Assembly (NCBI RefSeq): GCF_963855985.1
Contig: NC_087104.1
Location: 5,766,001 to 5,830,000 of the forward strand
Length of the DNA stretch: 64,000 nucleotides
Direction: 5' to 3'
Source of the DNA: Ostrinia nubilalis
Taxonomy: Eukaryota; Arthropoda; Insecta; Lepidoptera; Crambidae
Of the stretch, positions 12,284-24,200 are shown in pieces; position 1 is the first letter of the stretch; each line of letters opens with the position of its first letter. A program made the position numbers and the translations under genes. Below the pieces are notes generated by a model that did no database searches, was not told where the DNA came from, and worked only from the letters and a program-made list of their open reading frames with translations.

Positions 12284-13664
12284 GTCAATGAATGCCTTAA
12301 CGACGGTGTAGAGAGAAATCCGTGGAACACAATTTCTGACCTCGGGACTTTATTTAGCCTAGTTAGGTGGTGAACATAGCAAAAGTCCCCGCCCTTAGCC
12401 CTTGAGCCGGCAGGGAGAGGGGGGTTTAAAGGTACCACTTTTCGGTTTTTCGCTTAATCCTCGGAAACTATGCGTCCTAGTGACATGACTACTATGAACC
12501 AAAAAAAGCTTATTCAATTTGCTACAGGCGAGACCGTCAAGTTTTTCTATATCTTGTATAGTTTTTGCGGCATCTGCTCTAGAAGGTCTGTAAAATTGTA
12601 AATTTAATTTTTGTCTTACATGTTCCTATCAGGAGAAAATCGACTAAATCAACATTGAGCAAACACTATAGAGATGCGGGAGCATGTTAAGCCTAGTTCC
12701 AGGGAGGGGACTGCACCGTGCGTATATTTATACGAACCAATTGGAGCCACTTTTGACTCCTCATCATTCAAAAACTACTGTGCATTAACTCTTCAAATTT
12801 GGCTCATGTATTGAGACTTGCAAGATATACATCAGCTTTAAATTTCATAAATATACCTCAAACGGTTATTTAGGTATTGACGTTCAAAAATCGACATTTA
12901 GAACCCTAAAATCTATCTATCACCTGTGAAATGTTAAAATTTACTGGTTTTTTATTTGTTCCTTTGTATTTACATAACTACCTTTCTGGATGCCAAATTT
13001 GAACCTTCGAGGTCATCTGGAAGTGGTTAGAATTTGGTATATAGGTCAGACATGTAGATTTTTGGACGTCAATACCTAAAGAACCGTTTGAGGCATATTT
13101 ATGAAATTTGAAGCTGATGTATATCTTGCAAGTCTCAACACATGAGCCAAATTTGAAGTGTTAATGCACAGTAGTTTTTGAGTGATGAGGAGTCAATAGT
13201 GGCTCAAAGTGGTTCTTCTAAATATACGCACGGTGCTGTCCCCTCCCTGGAACTAGGCTTAACATGCTCCCGCATGTCTAGAATGATTGCTCAATATTGA
13301 TTTAGTCGATTTTCTCCTGATGGGAACATGTAAGACAAAAATAAAATTTCCAATATTACAGACCTTCTAGAGCAGATGCCGCGAAAACTATACAATTTAT
13401 CAAAAAAGTTGACTATCTCACCTGTAGCAAATTGAATATGCTTTTTTTGGTTCATAGTAGTCATGTCACTAGGACGCATAGTTTCCGAGGATTAAGCGAA
13501 AAACCGAAAAGTGGCACCTTTAAAACCCCCTCTCCTCGCCGGCTCAAGGGCTAAGGACGGGGACTTTTGCTATGTTCACCTCCTAACTAGTCTAAATAAA
13601 GTCCTGAAGTCAGAAATTGTGTTCTACAGTTTTCCATCTATAATGCTTTATTGACTGGACTAAT
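12284..13664. mobile_element. 1.38-kb foldback (long inverted repeat)
   Basis: The left arm (about 12284-12899) and right arm (about 13051-13664) are reverse complements over about 610 bp, with scattered mismatches and small indels, around a loop of about 150 bp. Landmarks seen in both arms are CATAGCAAAAGTCCCCGCC, CTATGCGTCCTAGTGACATG, AGCATGTTAAGCCTAGTTCC and TCAAACGGTT..TTAGGTATTGACGT. The short open frames here are mirror shadows of the arms. No transposase is visible and the family is not identified. Confidence 0.85.
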
Positions 13665-13818
13665 ATGAGTCGACGACTTTTGACATGTCAAAAGTCATAA
13701 AAAGTAAGTACAAGTTTTGAAATAAAGCCGCCGACATCAAGCTGCTAGCCTGTCGGCGGGTATTAGATTGATGTACAACATATGGAACATCACAGGACAT
13801 TCGTATTTGTGTGTAGTT

Positions 13819-13922
13819 GTCGCAATTCACGAAGGAGAGTGAGCTTTACATGTGTGGTCTTACACTATCGTTAAAAAGTGCTTACACACACAAGTCAAGC
13901 TCACTCGCCTTCGTGAGTTGCA
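13819..13922. mobile_element. About 104-bp hairpin MITE
   Basis: GCAATTCACGAAGGAGAGTG at the left is mirrored by CACTCGCCTTCGTGAGTTGC at the right. Pairing continues inward imperfectly through GAGCTT and TGTGTG, leaving a loop of about 35 nt. There is no coding content. Confidence 0.55.
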
Positions 13923-14238
13923 AGAACAGTTGCAGTTTACAACAATCATGGCAAGTGAATGCCTATAATAGGGCAATGAGCATATAATAGAGCAATCCTC
14001 AAACTTATGACGTCATATCCTATCTGCTCTTATGTTATTGTATTTGATCCTCGAGTAGGCGTCTCATGCTTGGAATCTTTAGTAGGTAGACTATAATGAT
14101 ACTTACTACTTAGGTACCTACGTATTTACATTCATAATTGATGAATCACGATGATCACTCTCGAAGGCACAATTTTTCTTCCTATTATTTTTGCAGAATA
14201 CTTAGCGGTTGTCACTCACTTGACGAACATCGGCAATA

Positions 14239-14998
14239 GACATGTTGACACCACCAATCAATTGACGTACAGTCACGGAATGAAAAGGTTCGTCAGTTTT
14301 CAAATTGATTCCTTCAACGAATCGCGAGCACATATTACCTTTTGAAACTATGTTACAGAATAATCTCGAGTTAGAGAAAATAATCTTTAACTGTTCGTCA
14401 GTAAAGTTCAAAATTATTCAGATCAAAGTTGTTTGACGATTTATCTTGTCAAGAAGATTATTATGATTGATAAACTAAAACCTTCTTGTTGGTTCAACCT
14501 GCCATTATTATTTCTATGAAATAAAAAAAACTATTGTCAATTGGTCAATGTCATCATTGCATTGCACTGATGGGATAGAAAAATAAACAAGCAAAACCTT
14601 ATTTGTTAGCAAACGTCATATTTATTTAAATGTTAGCAGCACTGTTTCTTGCACTGTTATGTTGGCAGGTTTGACTCTTACAGTACCTAGTGCAAGCGAA
14701 AACCGACACTAAGGTGACGAACCTTTTCATTCTGCGACTGTACTTTTTTAAACTGTCAAAACGAAACTCCCATAGATTTTGTATGGCACTCCAAGCAAGC
14801 GACGTCACTATTTTGTCAACTCAATCAAACTACTTTTTTCAATTACAATGCGAACAAAAATCGCAATTTACAGGTAATTTAAAATTAATTAAGTTTTTAA
14901 GACCAGAATAATGGGTATTTTTAAAAAAGTTGTGGTTTCGAATTATTGGGGTATGGACCATACCCCAATAATTCGAAACCGTATGGTGTCAAACTGTC
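14239..14998. mobile_element. mariner-like MITE family E, copy 1, split by another insertion
   Basis: The ends are GACATGTTGACACCA and, inverted, GACAGTTTGACACCA, with TA on each side (14237-14238, 14999-15000), as expected for the Tc1/mariner superfamily. The copy at 42060-42318 shows the uninterrupted form (259 bp). Here the element is split at GACGTA by 14270-14740. Near its right end it has also gained a 23-bp perfect palindrome (14934-14956 against 14958-14980, one spacer base) that the other copy lacks. Confidence 0.8.
14270..14740. mobile_element. mariner-like element nested inside MITE E
   Basis: A 471-bp insertion with ends CAGTCACGGAATGAAAAGG and, inverted, CAGTCGCAGAATGAAAAGG, flanked by TA (14268-14269, 14741-14742). 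The empty site GACGTACTTTTT is present in the paralogous copy near 42090, which confirms both the boundaries and the order of insertion. No transposase frame was found. Confidence 0.85.
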
Positions 14999-16534
14999 TA
15001 TTACCACAGTCATGTAGATAACCCAAAACTACATATAATTTCCAGGAAGCAATAAAATTGTACTTTCGTCAATCAGTATATTGATGCTGAGAAAAAAGAG
15101 AAACCCTTGTTTGTAATGTACCAACACCCGCACAAGCTACCTCCAAATCTTTTTCTTTTACAGGGTCGGCAAACAATTAAATGGCACAGTGATCATCACT
15201 CATTAAAGTGAATTAGATTTGTTATTAAAGCGTCCTAAGGTTCTGTTTAACACCTTTTATCTTTGTTGGCCTGAAAACAAATGAATTTTGGTTTGAAGTT
15301 AATAAAATGAGTTCCAGTTATCAAACATATTGTTTCCATTCTCTAACCAAATACAGGAATTGCTATTGGACCAAATTCATTAGTAATTTAAATTTATTGT
15401 TGGTGTCAACTACCCAACTTTAATCATTCACTCAGAATATCCAAGTACCCAAGATTTAAGGGAAAATCTACACGTACCTAGGATTCCTAGTTACAATAAC
15501 TATCCTACCCGTCGAATTAAATTTTAATGACCCTGAAATTGTATCTAATCTAGTGTTCATTACGTACTGTTGTTCAAAGGGATCCCGTAAATTTCACTTA
15601 ATCCTGGAATTAGGACTGTACGTCACATTTTGAAACGCTAGGATCTGACTGAAACGCTAGTTTTGTATAACAGGGATATCTAAAGTTTTAGCCTTTTGTT
15701 GCGAGCTGGTCTGAGTTATTTGTAATAGAAGTAATATTTTAAGAATAAGCTTAGAGCATAGTCGCAAAACTTTGTATAATCGAAGTTTTAATGAATAATA
15801 CTGGAATTAAGTAGAACAAGTTATTAATTTAACAATGAGATTAAAACCTGTTTGAATCGCGTTCCAAATCTCACGGTATGTGGTTTCCTTTATGAGTAAT
15901 TCTATCGTCATGGCTTGCTTACCTCTGTGAAGACTTCGCAAAATTGAAGCTGTCAATATTTTGTATGTTTGGCTTGAATTTGTACCGTCGTAAAACCAGT
16001 GGCGATTTTAGTAGTAAGCCTTTTTGTATAAATCCCAACTAATATTTCCAATACGAAAGTAGCTCTGTCTGTAACCTTTTCGCTTGAACTACTGAATCCA
16101 TTCAAATGAAATTAGGTTGAAAGATAGTTTGGGGCCCAGGGTAAAACATAGGATAGGTTTATTCCAGTTTATCAAAGGGGGTGCGCGCGATGAAATCTTT
16201 TGACAGACCGAAACTAACGCGGGCGAAGTCACAAGCAAAGCCTACATAGAATATAAATAACTTCTGCATCAAAATGAACGATGTTATAAGATTTAGTTTT
16301 ATGCCACTCTCAAACTGTATTGTTCTGGCTTTGACAGCTTCTGAATAATTCGATATTCGTTTGTGTCGCAAAATTTGCAAATTCGATCTTGGCCAGTTTT
16401 GCGATGCACATCTGTATCGGTACTCAGATTGCATCTTATGTTCAGAAAAGAACCAGCTTCGGCAGCTTGAACAGTAGACAAATTATACGAGTACCAATAA
16501 TGCATAAACTCTAAAACCTTCTCCCATATAAGAT

Positions 16535-16668
16535 TCCCACCAGGTAGACCGACGATCTGGTGAAGGTCGCGGGAAGTATCTGGATACAGGCAGCACAGGA
16601 CCGGTCGTTAAAGAAATCCTTGGAGGAGGTCTTTCTCCAGCAGTAGACGTCATTTGGCTGAAACGGTC
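16535..16668 (+). mobile_element. RTE-type LINE 3' fragment
   Basis: Contains GGTAGACCGACGATCTGG, GTATCTGGATACAGGCAGC and CAGCAGTAGACGTCATTTGG, matching the plus-strand RTE tail at 9610-9755. Truncated, with no intact frame. Confidence 0.7.
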
Positions 16669-16885
16669 TGAGATCTTTTTAACATGTTTATTATAATTTG
16701 TACTATCTTTGATTTTCGTTTGTTTTTGAGAAGTGCTTATTTTATGATAGCATAACCGTTAAAACACAAGTGAAAACACTCGGAATGTTCTTAATCAACT
16801 ACAAATACTCATTATTTACAGAGATAAAGGGCCAATGAACTTTAGTAAATAAATAAACACGACGATCTGTAGTCACTCACATCAC

Positions 16886-16891
16886 TTTATT
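16886..16891 (-). promoter_or_regulatory. Candidate polyadenylation signal of gene A (distal)
   Basis: On the minus strand AATAAA is followed by GTGATGTGAGTG, a GT-rich downstream context. It lies 1.2 kb beyond the stop of gene A. Nearer AATAAA hexamers occur at 17324-17329 and 17251-17256. The sequence does not decide which is used. Confidence 0.25.
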
Positions 16892-18111
16892 ATATTATGT
16901 ATATTATTAAAACTTAGATAAAATTAATTAACAACAATAATATTGGTAGACCAGCAATCGTATGGCGGAGGTTTTATCTTACCTAAAAACTAATAATCAA
17001 AGGAGATGGTAAAAAAAAAACAGAATCGATTTTGGGTTTTTGGTCTATACATTATGGACCTTCTCTTTTCTATTTAAAACTAGTGATCTTTTGCTTTAAA
17101 TTGACCTTATCGACAAAGTACTGACATCCTTAATTTAATTTAATGTTTACATTAAAATTTAATACAATTTAAGCAGACCCTGTCATTGTATTTGTCACTT
17201 GGTAGGTGAAATCTCAGTGAAAGTGTGCAACCTACAAAAGGAATATCAATTTTATTACTTTCGGTATAAAGTTTAAAAACAATAAAAATAATTGCGACTT
17301 TGTTCATGCGCTGGCGCCGCAAATTTATTCACGAGTGCAACCAACTTTCATTTTATACAAAATTTTGTTCTCAGTACTTGTTTATAACATTAATTTGGAT
17401 ACATTCTTTGGAAGTAAATAAATAATTAAGTAATTAAGTCTCTTTTATGTTTGTCTTAGCCAAAAAGTCGGTAAAATAAAATATTTATACGTTAATGAGA
17501 TGGTGTTCTGTGATGTTATGGGAGAGGCTAAAAAGAAAAGAAGCAGACTAAGTACCTACATAAACTTATACTAAGTAATTTAATATAGCTAGCTAATATT
17601 ATTTACATTATATTTGTGTAAAGTTGGAATATAAAGTTACCTATTATTCTTCCATAAAAGTAAAGAAAATATAGCACGTAGGGTGATGGCATCATCATCC
17701 TATCTCCAGATGGATCTGGTGGCCAACCGTGACCTGTCTGTACGGGATGTAGACAGACCCACACCACGACCCACTTGAACATTTTAAAGGCCTGAATCAT
17801 ATTTGGAGCTTATTATCGTATTTTCGTTATTAAAGGTTTTGTCGTCCTGTAAAAGATTCGACTTTTTCTATGTTAATTCTTAGTCTAAATATTGTGGCAG
17901 ATTCATTAATGGTAAAGTTGATCATTTAAAACTAACACCTATTTTTTTCTTTGAAAATGTCGAGAACTAAGCAAAAAATTCCCACCAGACAAAATAATTC
18001 GAGATCATAATAATATACGTAGTTATCTCACTCTATCATATTGTATTTAGTATTTACATACTTAAGACTTGACTGTTGCAAAATCTACAGTTTTTATGAC
18101 ACTGGGAACAA

Positions 18112-18211
18112 CTAAAACCTCGAAACTTCGTTAGTTCTGGCAAACTCTTCTTTCTTCTTTGGATCAGTAACTGTATCTTTGTTCCTTCTTCTTACCAGCA
18201 CGAAGATCATT
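18112..18211 (-). CDS. Gene A exon 5 (terminal)
   Basis: 100 nt after acceptor CTTCTTTTTCCAG. It encodes the end of the last helix and a basic cytoplasmic tail: MIFVLVRRRNKDTVTDPKKK, then EEFARTNEVSRF and TAG at 18114-18112. The length equals gene B exon 5, and the RR...D.VT.P pattern is conserved between them. Confidence 0.9.
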
Positions 18212-21200
18212 CTGGAAAAAGAAGAACATAAAATATTATTTTGTACACATAAAAACTTAGCTTCAGTTCCACCAACTGAATTTTAACCGTAACTATGTAT
18301 TATTATAACCGGTGTTTTTGTATGGAGTTATCTAAGATGGTGCAACACAGGGTCTAGTGTTGGTAAATATACGAATTGCTATGAAAATGTTTACTTTCAC
18401 AATGCTATCTGAAACTCATTGATGATTTATTTACTCGTACCTATGTATCAGTTACATTATCTGTTATTTAATTTTGTTATACCTACTTGTGATACAAAAA
18501 TAATAATATTTCCCATAAATTGTTATCGAGATTGTGCAATCATTTATTTGGTGTTTATAACTATTTAAATGGTGATGTGCGTCAGTTGCATATTTACAAA
18601 ATATGTAAGCAGGTATAGCAGTTTAAGGCCCAGACAAATAAACATAAGTTGAATGCCCGTTTTCACCATTATTTTTGTGACTCGTAAAATAAAATTAAAA
18701 TGGTAAAAACGGGGCATAATAAGTGTCTGTCCTTATTGCACCACAAGTGCACATCTAAATATAATATAACTCAAAGGTGACTGACTGACTGACTGACATA
18801 GTGATCTATAGACGCACAGCCCAAACCACTGGACGGATCGGGCTGAAATTTGGCATGCAGGTAGATGATATGACGTAGGTAGGCATCCGCTAAGAAATGA
18901 TTTCACAAAACTCCACCCCATAAGGGGGTAAAACGGGATTAACGCGTAGGGTAAACCAGAGAGTGATTGCCCACTGGTAGTGATTGCCCGCTTTAAGAAT
19001 AATATTGTCAGGTGCTGACTTTGAATCACTCTAGTTAGATTTGAATTTACTAAGTAGATGGCTCCGTGATCAATGTACAGTAGATTTAAAATTTACAATA
19101 GGAAACACTAAAAAAAAACAGTTATGGCGGATTTTGTCAAGACGGGTGAAAATGTTACTCAAACAGGTAAAGAATTTAACAATTTTACTAAGGAATTACT
19201 TGCTTAGAGGTTAATTTTTTTTCCAAGTTATTTAATATTCAACTAATGGTGTATAGTCATGATGAAATTATAAGTGTTTTCTTCATTATCAATGAAAATA
19301 ACTGATAAAATTTGATTTCTAACGGTCATTTTAACGGTGGGTAATCACTGCACGTAAATCTGTATATTTTTAGTTATTGCCCACCATCATTTCAGTTATT
19401 GCCATATGTTAATGTATAGTTATTGCCCAGGGCAATTATTATTAGAGTGTTGCCACCATGCAGTAGCAGTGTTTAAGTTGCTCATTGCTAGACTTGTTTT
19501 GCAATTTACAGGCATCAATATTGAAATGGCTTTTAATGTTTCATTTTCAGTATGCCAAAGACTCCAAAAGTCCAATATAGCATAGAAAATTTGCAAAAAG
19601 CGATCGAAGCTGTACAAGATGTATCCAATAATTTATCTTCAAGATAAATTGCTGAAAAATATGGTTTGGCTTGAAAAAATTGATAAAAATTCAAACGCAA
19701 ATACAAAAAATGAAAAACCTACGTTAAATCTACTACTGAAAATGTTAATTGTAAGGAAATAGATACAACTTTAGGGAAGAATAACCAACAGCTAATTGAA
19801 CATTCTGAGGAACCACTTGAACTGATATCAAAGAAGATAAAAAAAAAATACATATAAAATTTACATATAAAATTCAAATTTTTGCGTCATCTATGTTTTG
19901 AAGTAGATGATTCTGTCTCTACCTACCGATTCTGACTCATCAACATCAGCTCAAGAAATATTTGATAATATTTATGTTAATAAGGCCAAACGCAATTTAT
20001 TTTGAAATTTTGAAGACTGTACTACTAGAATTTAAGTTTAATGTTTTGTTTTGTTTATTTAAAGCCTATTTTGTCATTTTAAAATTGATTATTTTGTTTT
20101 AAGATACTGGGCAATTACTGTGCTTTGATGTGGGCAATTAGTGTAAGTAATGGGCAATGACTGTACTTTTTGGAGGATTTTAAATTTATTTCAATATTTT
20201 CTAAGTTACGTAAGTTTTAACTAAAAACTGTTAATATTCTGTTTAACAGTTTATTGAGTTATAAGAAAAAAGTCATAAATGGTCTATAATTAAAATACTT
20301 TCTTTAATTTTTCATCTCAATGTGTTTGAAATCTTTAAGTGGGCAATAGCTATACGGTTTACCCTACGAAGTTGCGGGCGGCCGCTAGTAACCAATATAG
20401 TTGCATTAAGGCCCAGTTTTTTGATTCTTAGTTAAAATAACTAATTGTTAAATTTTGCTACTAATGGTTAAATATTAACAAAATGTAAACAAATAGTTAA
20501 AAAATGTACTAAAACTCAAGCTAACCATTGTTCGAAAAACATTTTTCTCTGATATTTAACCACTTGTCATTTGACATCTGTCAAATTTGACCATTGGTTA
20601 TTTTAACTACGAATCAAAAAACCGGGCCTAACTCTGTATTATGATAGCTCTATACGATTAAAGTGGAGCAGAACTTTTTTGCTTTTGAGCTGAATACAAC
20701 TGGTCTATTCAACCCTTTCTTATTTTCCAAACTTTTAATCGTAATTATTTATGGTCTTTGCAATTTTCGAACTTCACTTACGCGAAAAATCCCAGAGCTA
20801 GAATTGTAAGTGCAGCGTCAAACAGGTAGAATGCCCCAGGAAAGTTGTCTATAGTCGAGATGTAGATGTAACTAGAAGTTGGCATGTAGATGGAAGGCGC
20901 CAGCGCTTCTGTCACTCCAAGCAATGCGCTCAGTTTTGCTGCAAGTAAATATTACATTAAGAATGAATCCTTTTCATGAAACTATTGAGCCTTTTATATA
21001 TCGTCGGAAGTGGGACATTAGTATAAAGATAGTTTGTCTTCTTCTTTGGTATAGAGATAGTTTGAGTCTCGGGAAAGGACAGAATGGTGTTGATCACAGT
21101 TTTTGAAAAAGAAAAACACGTTTTTCAAAAAACATACCAATAACAAGCCGAAGACACGGTAATATGGCATTTATTGGGAGAGGAGTTTGACCAGCAGGGG

Positions 21201-24200
21201 ACTGTTTAAGGCTGATGATGGAATAGCATTGACTGAAGGAAAGAAGGATTTGTGAAGAAATATATTATTGAAAATTTGAATAACTAAATCTTACCGATCT
21301 CCTCAGTAGGAACACTCTTCGTGGCGATAGATCTTACAGCAGTCAGGCCAGTATGGCTGAAGATGTTGAACACTGGCGCCGAGTAGTACCAAGAACGGTT
21401 CGGCGCAAACGCAAACACGAAGCATGAGGCTATCCTGCTCATACCAGCGAGGCCGCCGATAGCGCTGTCCTGCACTTTCATCTGCTTGCTGAGGACTGAT
21501 ATGCAGAAGACCGTTCCTGGAGAAGAAATGAAAGCATTAGTCTAAAGTCCTCACCTCGTAGATTGACTCTGTGCTATTCTTAGAAAGCAAAAAAAACAGG
21601 TCTTTATCGTAGAGCCCCCATCCAAAATGGATTCGAAAAGGAAGCCCCTATTAATAAATAAGTAATGCATGCAGACAGCTATCAACCAGGCGACGTGAAA
21701 ATCATTGGGGGAGGCCTATGTTCCGCAGTAGACGTCGTCCTATGGCTGAGATGATGATGATGATGAAGAAATGACAAAGACTGGCCAACGTGCATGTGAT
21801 GCAATAAAACATCACATGCACGATGCATGATGGGTTAACTGACCCAAAGAAGGAACCCGACTGCAAATCCTGTAGCTGTACTAGAATATTATGCAGCGTG
21901 GCGGCCTGTGAATCCCAACCATTGAAGGTTCTTCCTCTTCTTGGTCGTGTCGACAACAAACCTACACAGTTTCAGCCCAAAACTCCGCTACAAGAGTGGC
22001 GTTGTCAGTAGCATTCATTAAATCTTCCTGCGTGCAGTTGTTTGGGCACGCAGAGCACGACAGTCGTGTGCTTCGTTGACAAATAGTCGATTGCTGATTG
22101 AAGGTTGAATAGTACCAGCTACTTGGATTGAATTTAATACGAAGAATGTAGACAATTTTTTAAAAGTAATACAAACCCCTTCCTTACTGAAAAAGTACTA
22201 AAACTATTTAAAAAGGAGATGCCTATACCACGGACTAGATTAATGTAAAGTATGTGATACTATCACGTAATAGTATGCATTTATGATGCAATTGTACGTT
22301 ATGTATTTGAATTTGATGTCATTTGCCCTGTGCCAATATGACATTGTTATGTAACCTAAATGTTGTGTCTAACTGTGTACCTATTCGGATCAAAGTTTAT
22401 GTCATTACATCAGTTGTAAACACATTTATAATACAGGCGATTGTCATTCATTAATTTATTTTATTGTCATTGTAAGAAGAACGGTCATCTGTGACCCAGG
22501 CCCGACAGAAACGAGACATACCTCAGTTTTTTTGTCATGTCTTAATTAGTTAAATTATATCGCACACCTAGATCTAAACTGAAACAACTCAAAAATTGTC
22601 AATTTTGACTTATACTTGTATTTAAATACTCGGTTATCATACGCATCTTTCCAACATAACAGGTTTAATAAAGCCTTAATCCATTTGCCGCTAGATGGCG
22701 ATAACTTACTTTTGTTGAATCAACGCTTGTCAACCCCTTCCACCTAAACAAGCGTTTTGTCAGTTGACCTTCGCTAGTATCAGAGAGTGCACGTATTAAA
22801 ATAAACGAAAACGCGGATATTTAGATTTGTTACAGTAAAGCAGAAAATATATAATGAGTTAATTTGAGTAGTAACAGTATAAATGAATTGTTCTGCAATA
22901 GTTAACCAAAACATTTTGACTTGTTCCAGTTTTGTTTGATAAAGCAACTTATATTTTGTTACTATTTTGAGTTGAGTTGGTTTTCATGAATCAACTTGTG
23001 AATTTCAAGTTGGCGTAGTTTTGTTGGAACAAATTTCATTTCAATGTTTTTCTATACACAACGTGTAGTTTTGCATATTTCACCTAAAATCAGGTACAGT
23101 ATGATAATCCCTGTTTCTAAATAGTGTTAGTTTTATTCAAACTATCTCCTGTTTTGTTTGAGAAGAGTGTTTTGAGTTAACTTACTATTGTTGGATAAGC
23201 AAAACTTACAGTGGATATTATTGTTATTTTCCGAAAAAAATTATGCTGGGTCGTTTTCTTGTAAATATTTTAAGAGAGCAGTGTAAAGATAATTAAAAGG
23301 CAATGTACAGACGACAGCACTTCAAGTTAAACACTGTAGTAACTTATGTAGTTGTAATACAAGTGTATAGTCTGATATTCTGTTGTCTGCACAAGAGATA
23401 AAACCTTCTTTATAATGTAGAAATATAAAATAATGTAGAAAAAAGGTCTATAATAAGTAAATAAATTAATAAATAAACATATCGATCGGCTGATGCTAAG
23501 AAAAGGTGGCTGAAGAAACTCAAACACCTATCATGTTCACCATGTCATGAAATCTTCATTTATATCTCTTATGCTGATCCAGATCGTGTTCAAAATGAAC
23601 TGTTTTCTCAAACAATTCCTAAATTGATCATTTAGGATATCGAAACATTCAATGAAAACCACTTTAATAGTGCAGGAAGAGGACTCAGTCACATCTTGAA
23701 ATTTTGAAATACAGAGGACAAAAGAACGTGGAAGAGATGACATTTGAAAAGCTTTATGACACTAAAATCTTGCAAAAAATGTGGGCAACTAATTTGGTTT
23801 TAGACGAAAATCGGAATCAAGTTAAATGGCACGATATACAAATTTTAAGAGTGGAAAAGGAGAACTCAAATCTCAAAATGTCCAAAAAAAACTGATTCAA
23901 GTCTAAATGTACTTTAATATTTATACAAAGTCATTCTCCTAAAATGTAACAACTAAAAAAACTGCGATTGAAGGTAAAAAGAATAGATTTTTTGACCCAG
24001 TTTATATACAGGGTCCTTTCACAGCCTATCAATAATCCAAAATAAAACTGAGTTTCATAACTTCCCTAACAAAAAATGTAGTAATACGTTTTTTTCGCCT
24101 CCTGAAAAATGCCCTTTTTTGAGTTGTCTCAGTTTAGATCTAGGTGTGCGATATATTTTTTATATTCGAAATCTATGTATAACACCAAAATATTACTCTT

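Larger units (their letters stand above)
1..18111. other. Intergenic region downstream of gene A, repeats only
   Basis: No host gene is supported here. All open frames are short (under about 185 codons), and the longest fall inside RTE-type LINE fragments at 9.0-9.8 kb. The identifiable content is the MITEs, LINE fragments and palindromes listed separately. I see nothing recognisable in about 1-339, 541-966, 2065-3203, 4616-5795, 7570-8345, 9830-10280, 15001-16530 and 16670-18111 beyond AT-rich sequence. 6850-6990 has a moderately repetitive look (TTCTTCTTC tract followed by GC-richer sequence) but no assignable family. Confidence 0.75.
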
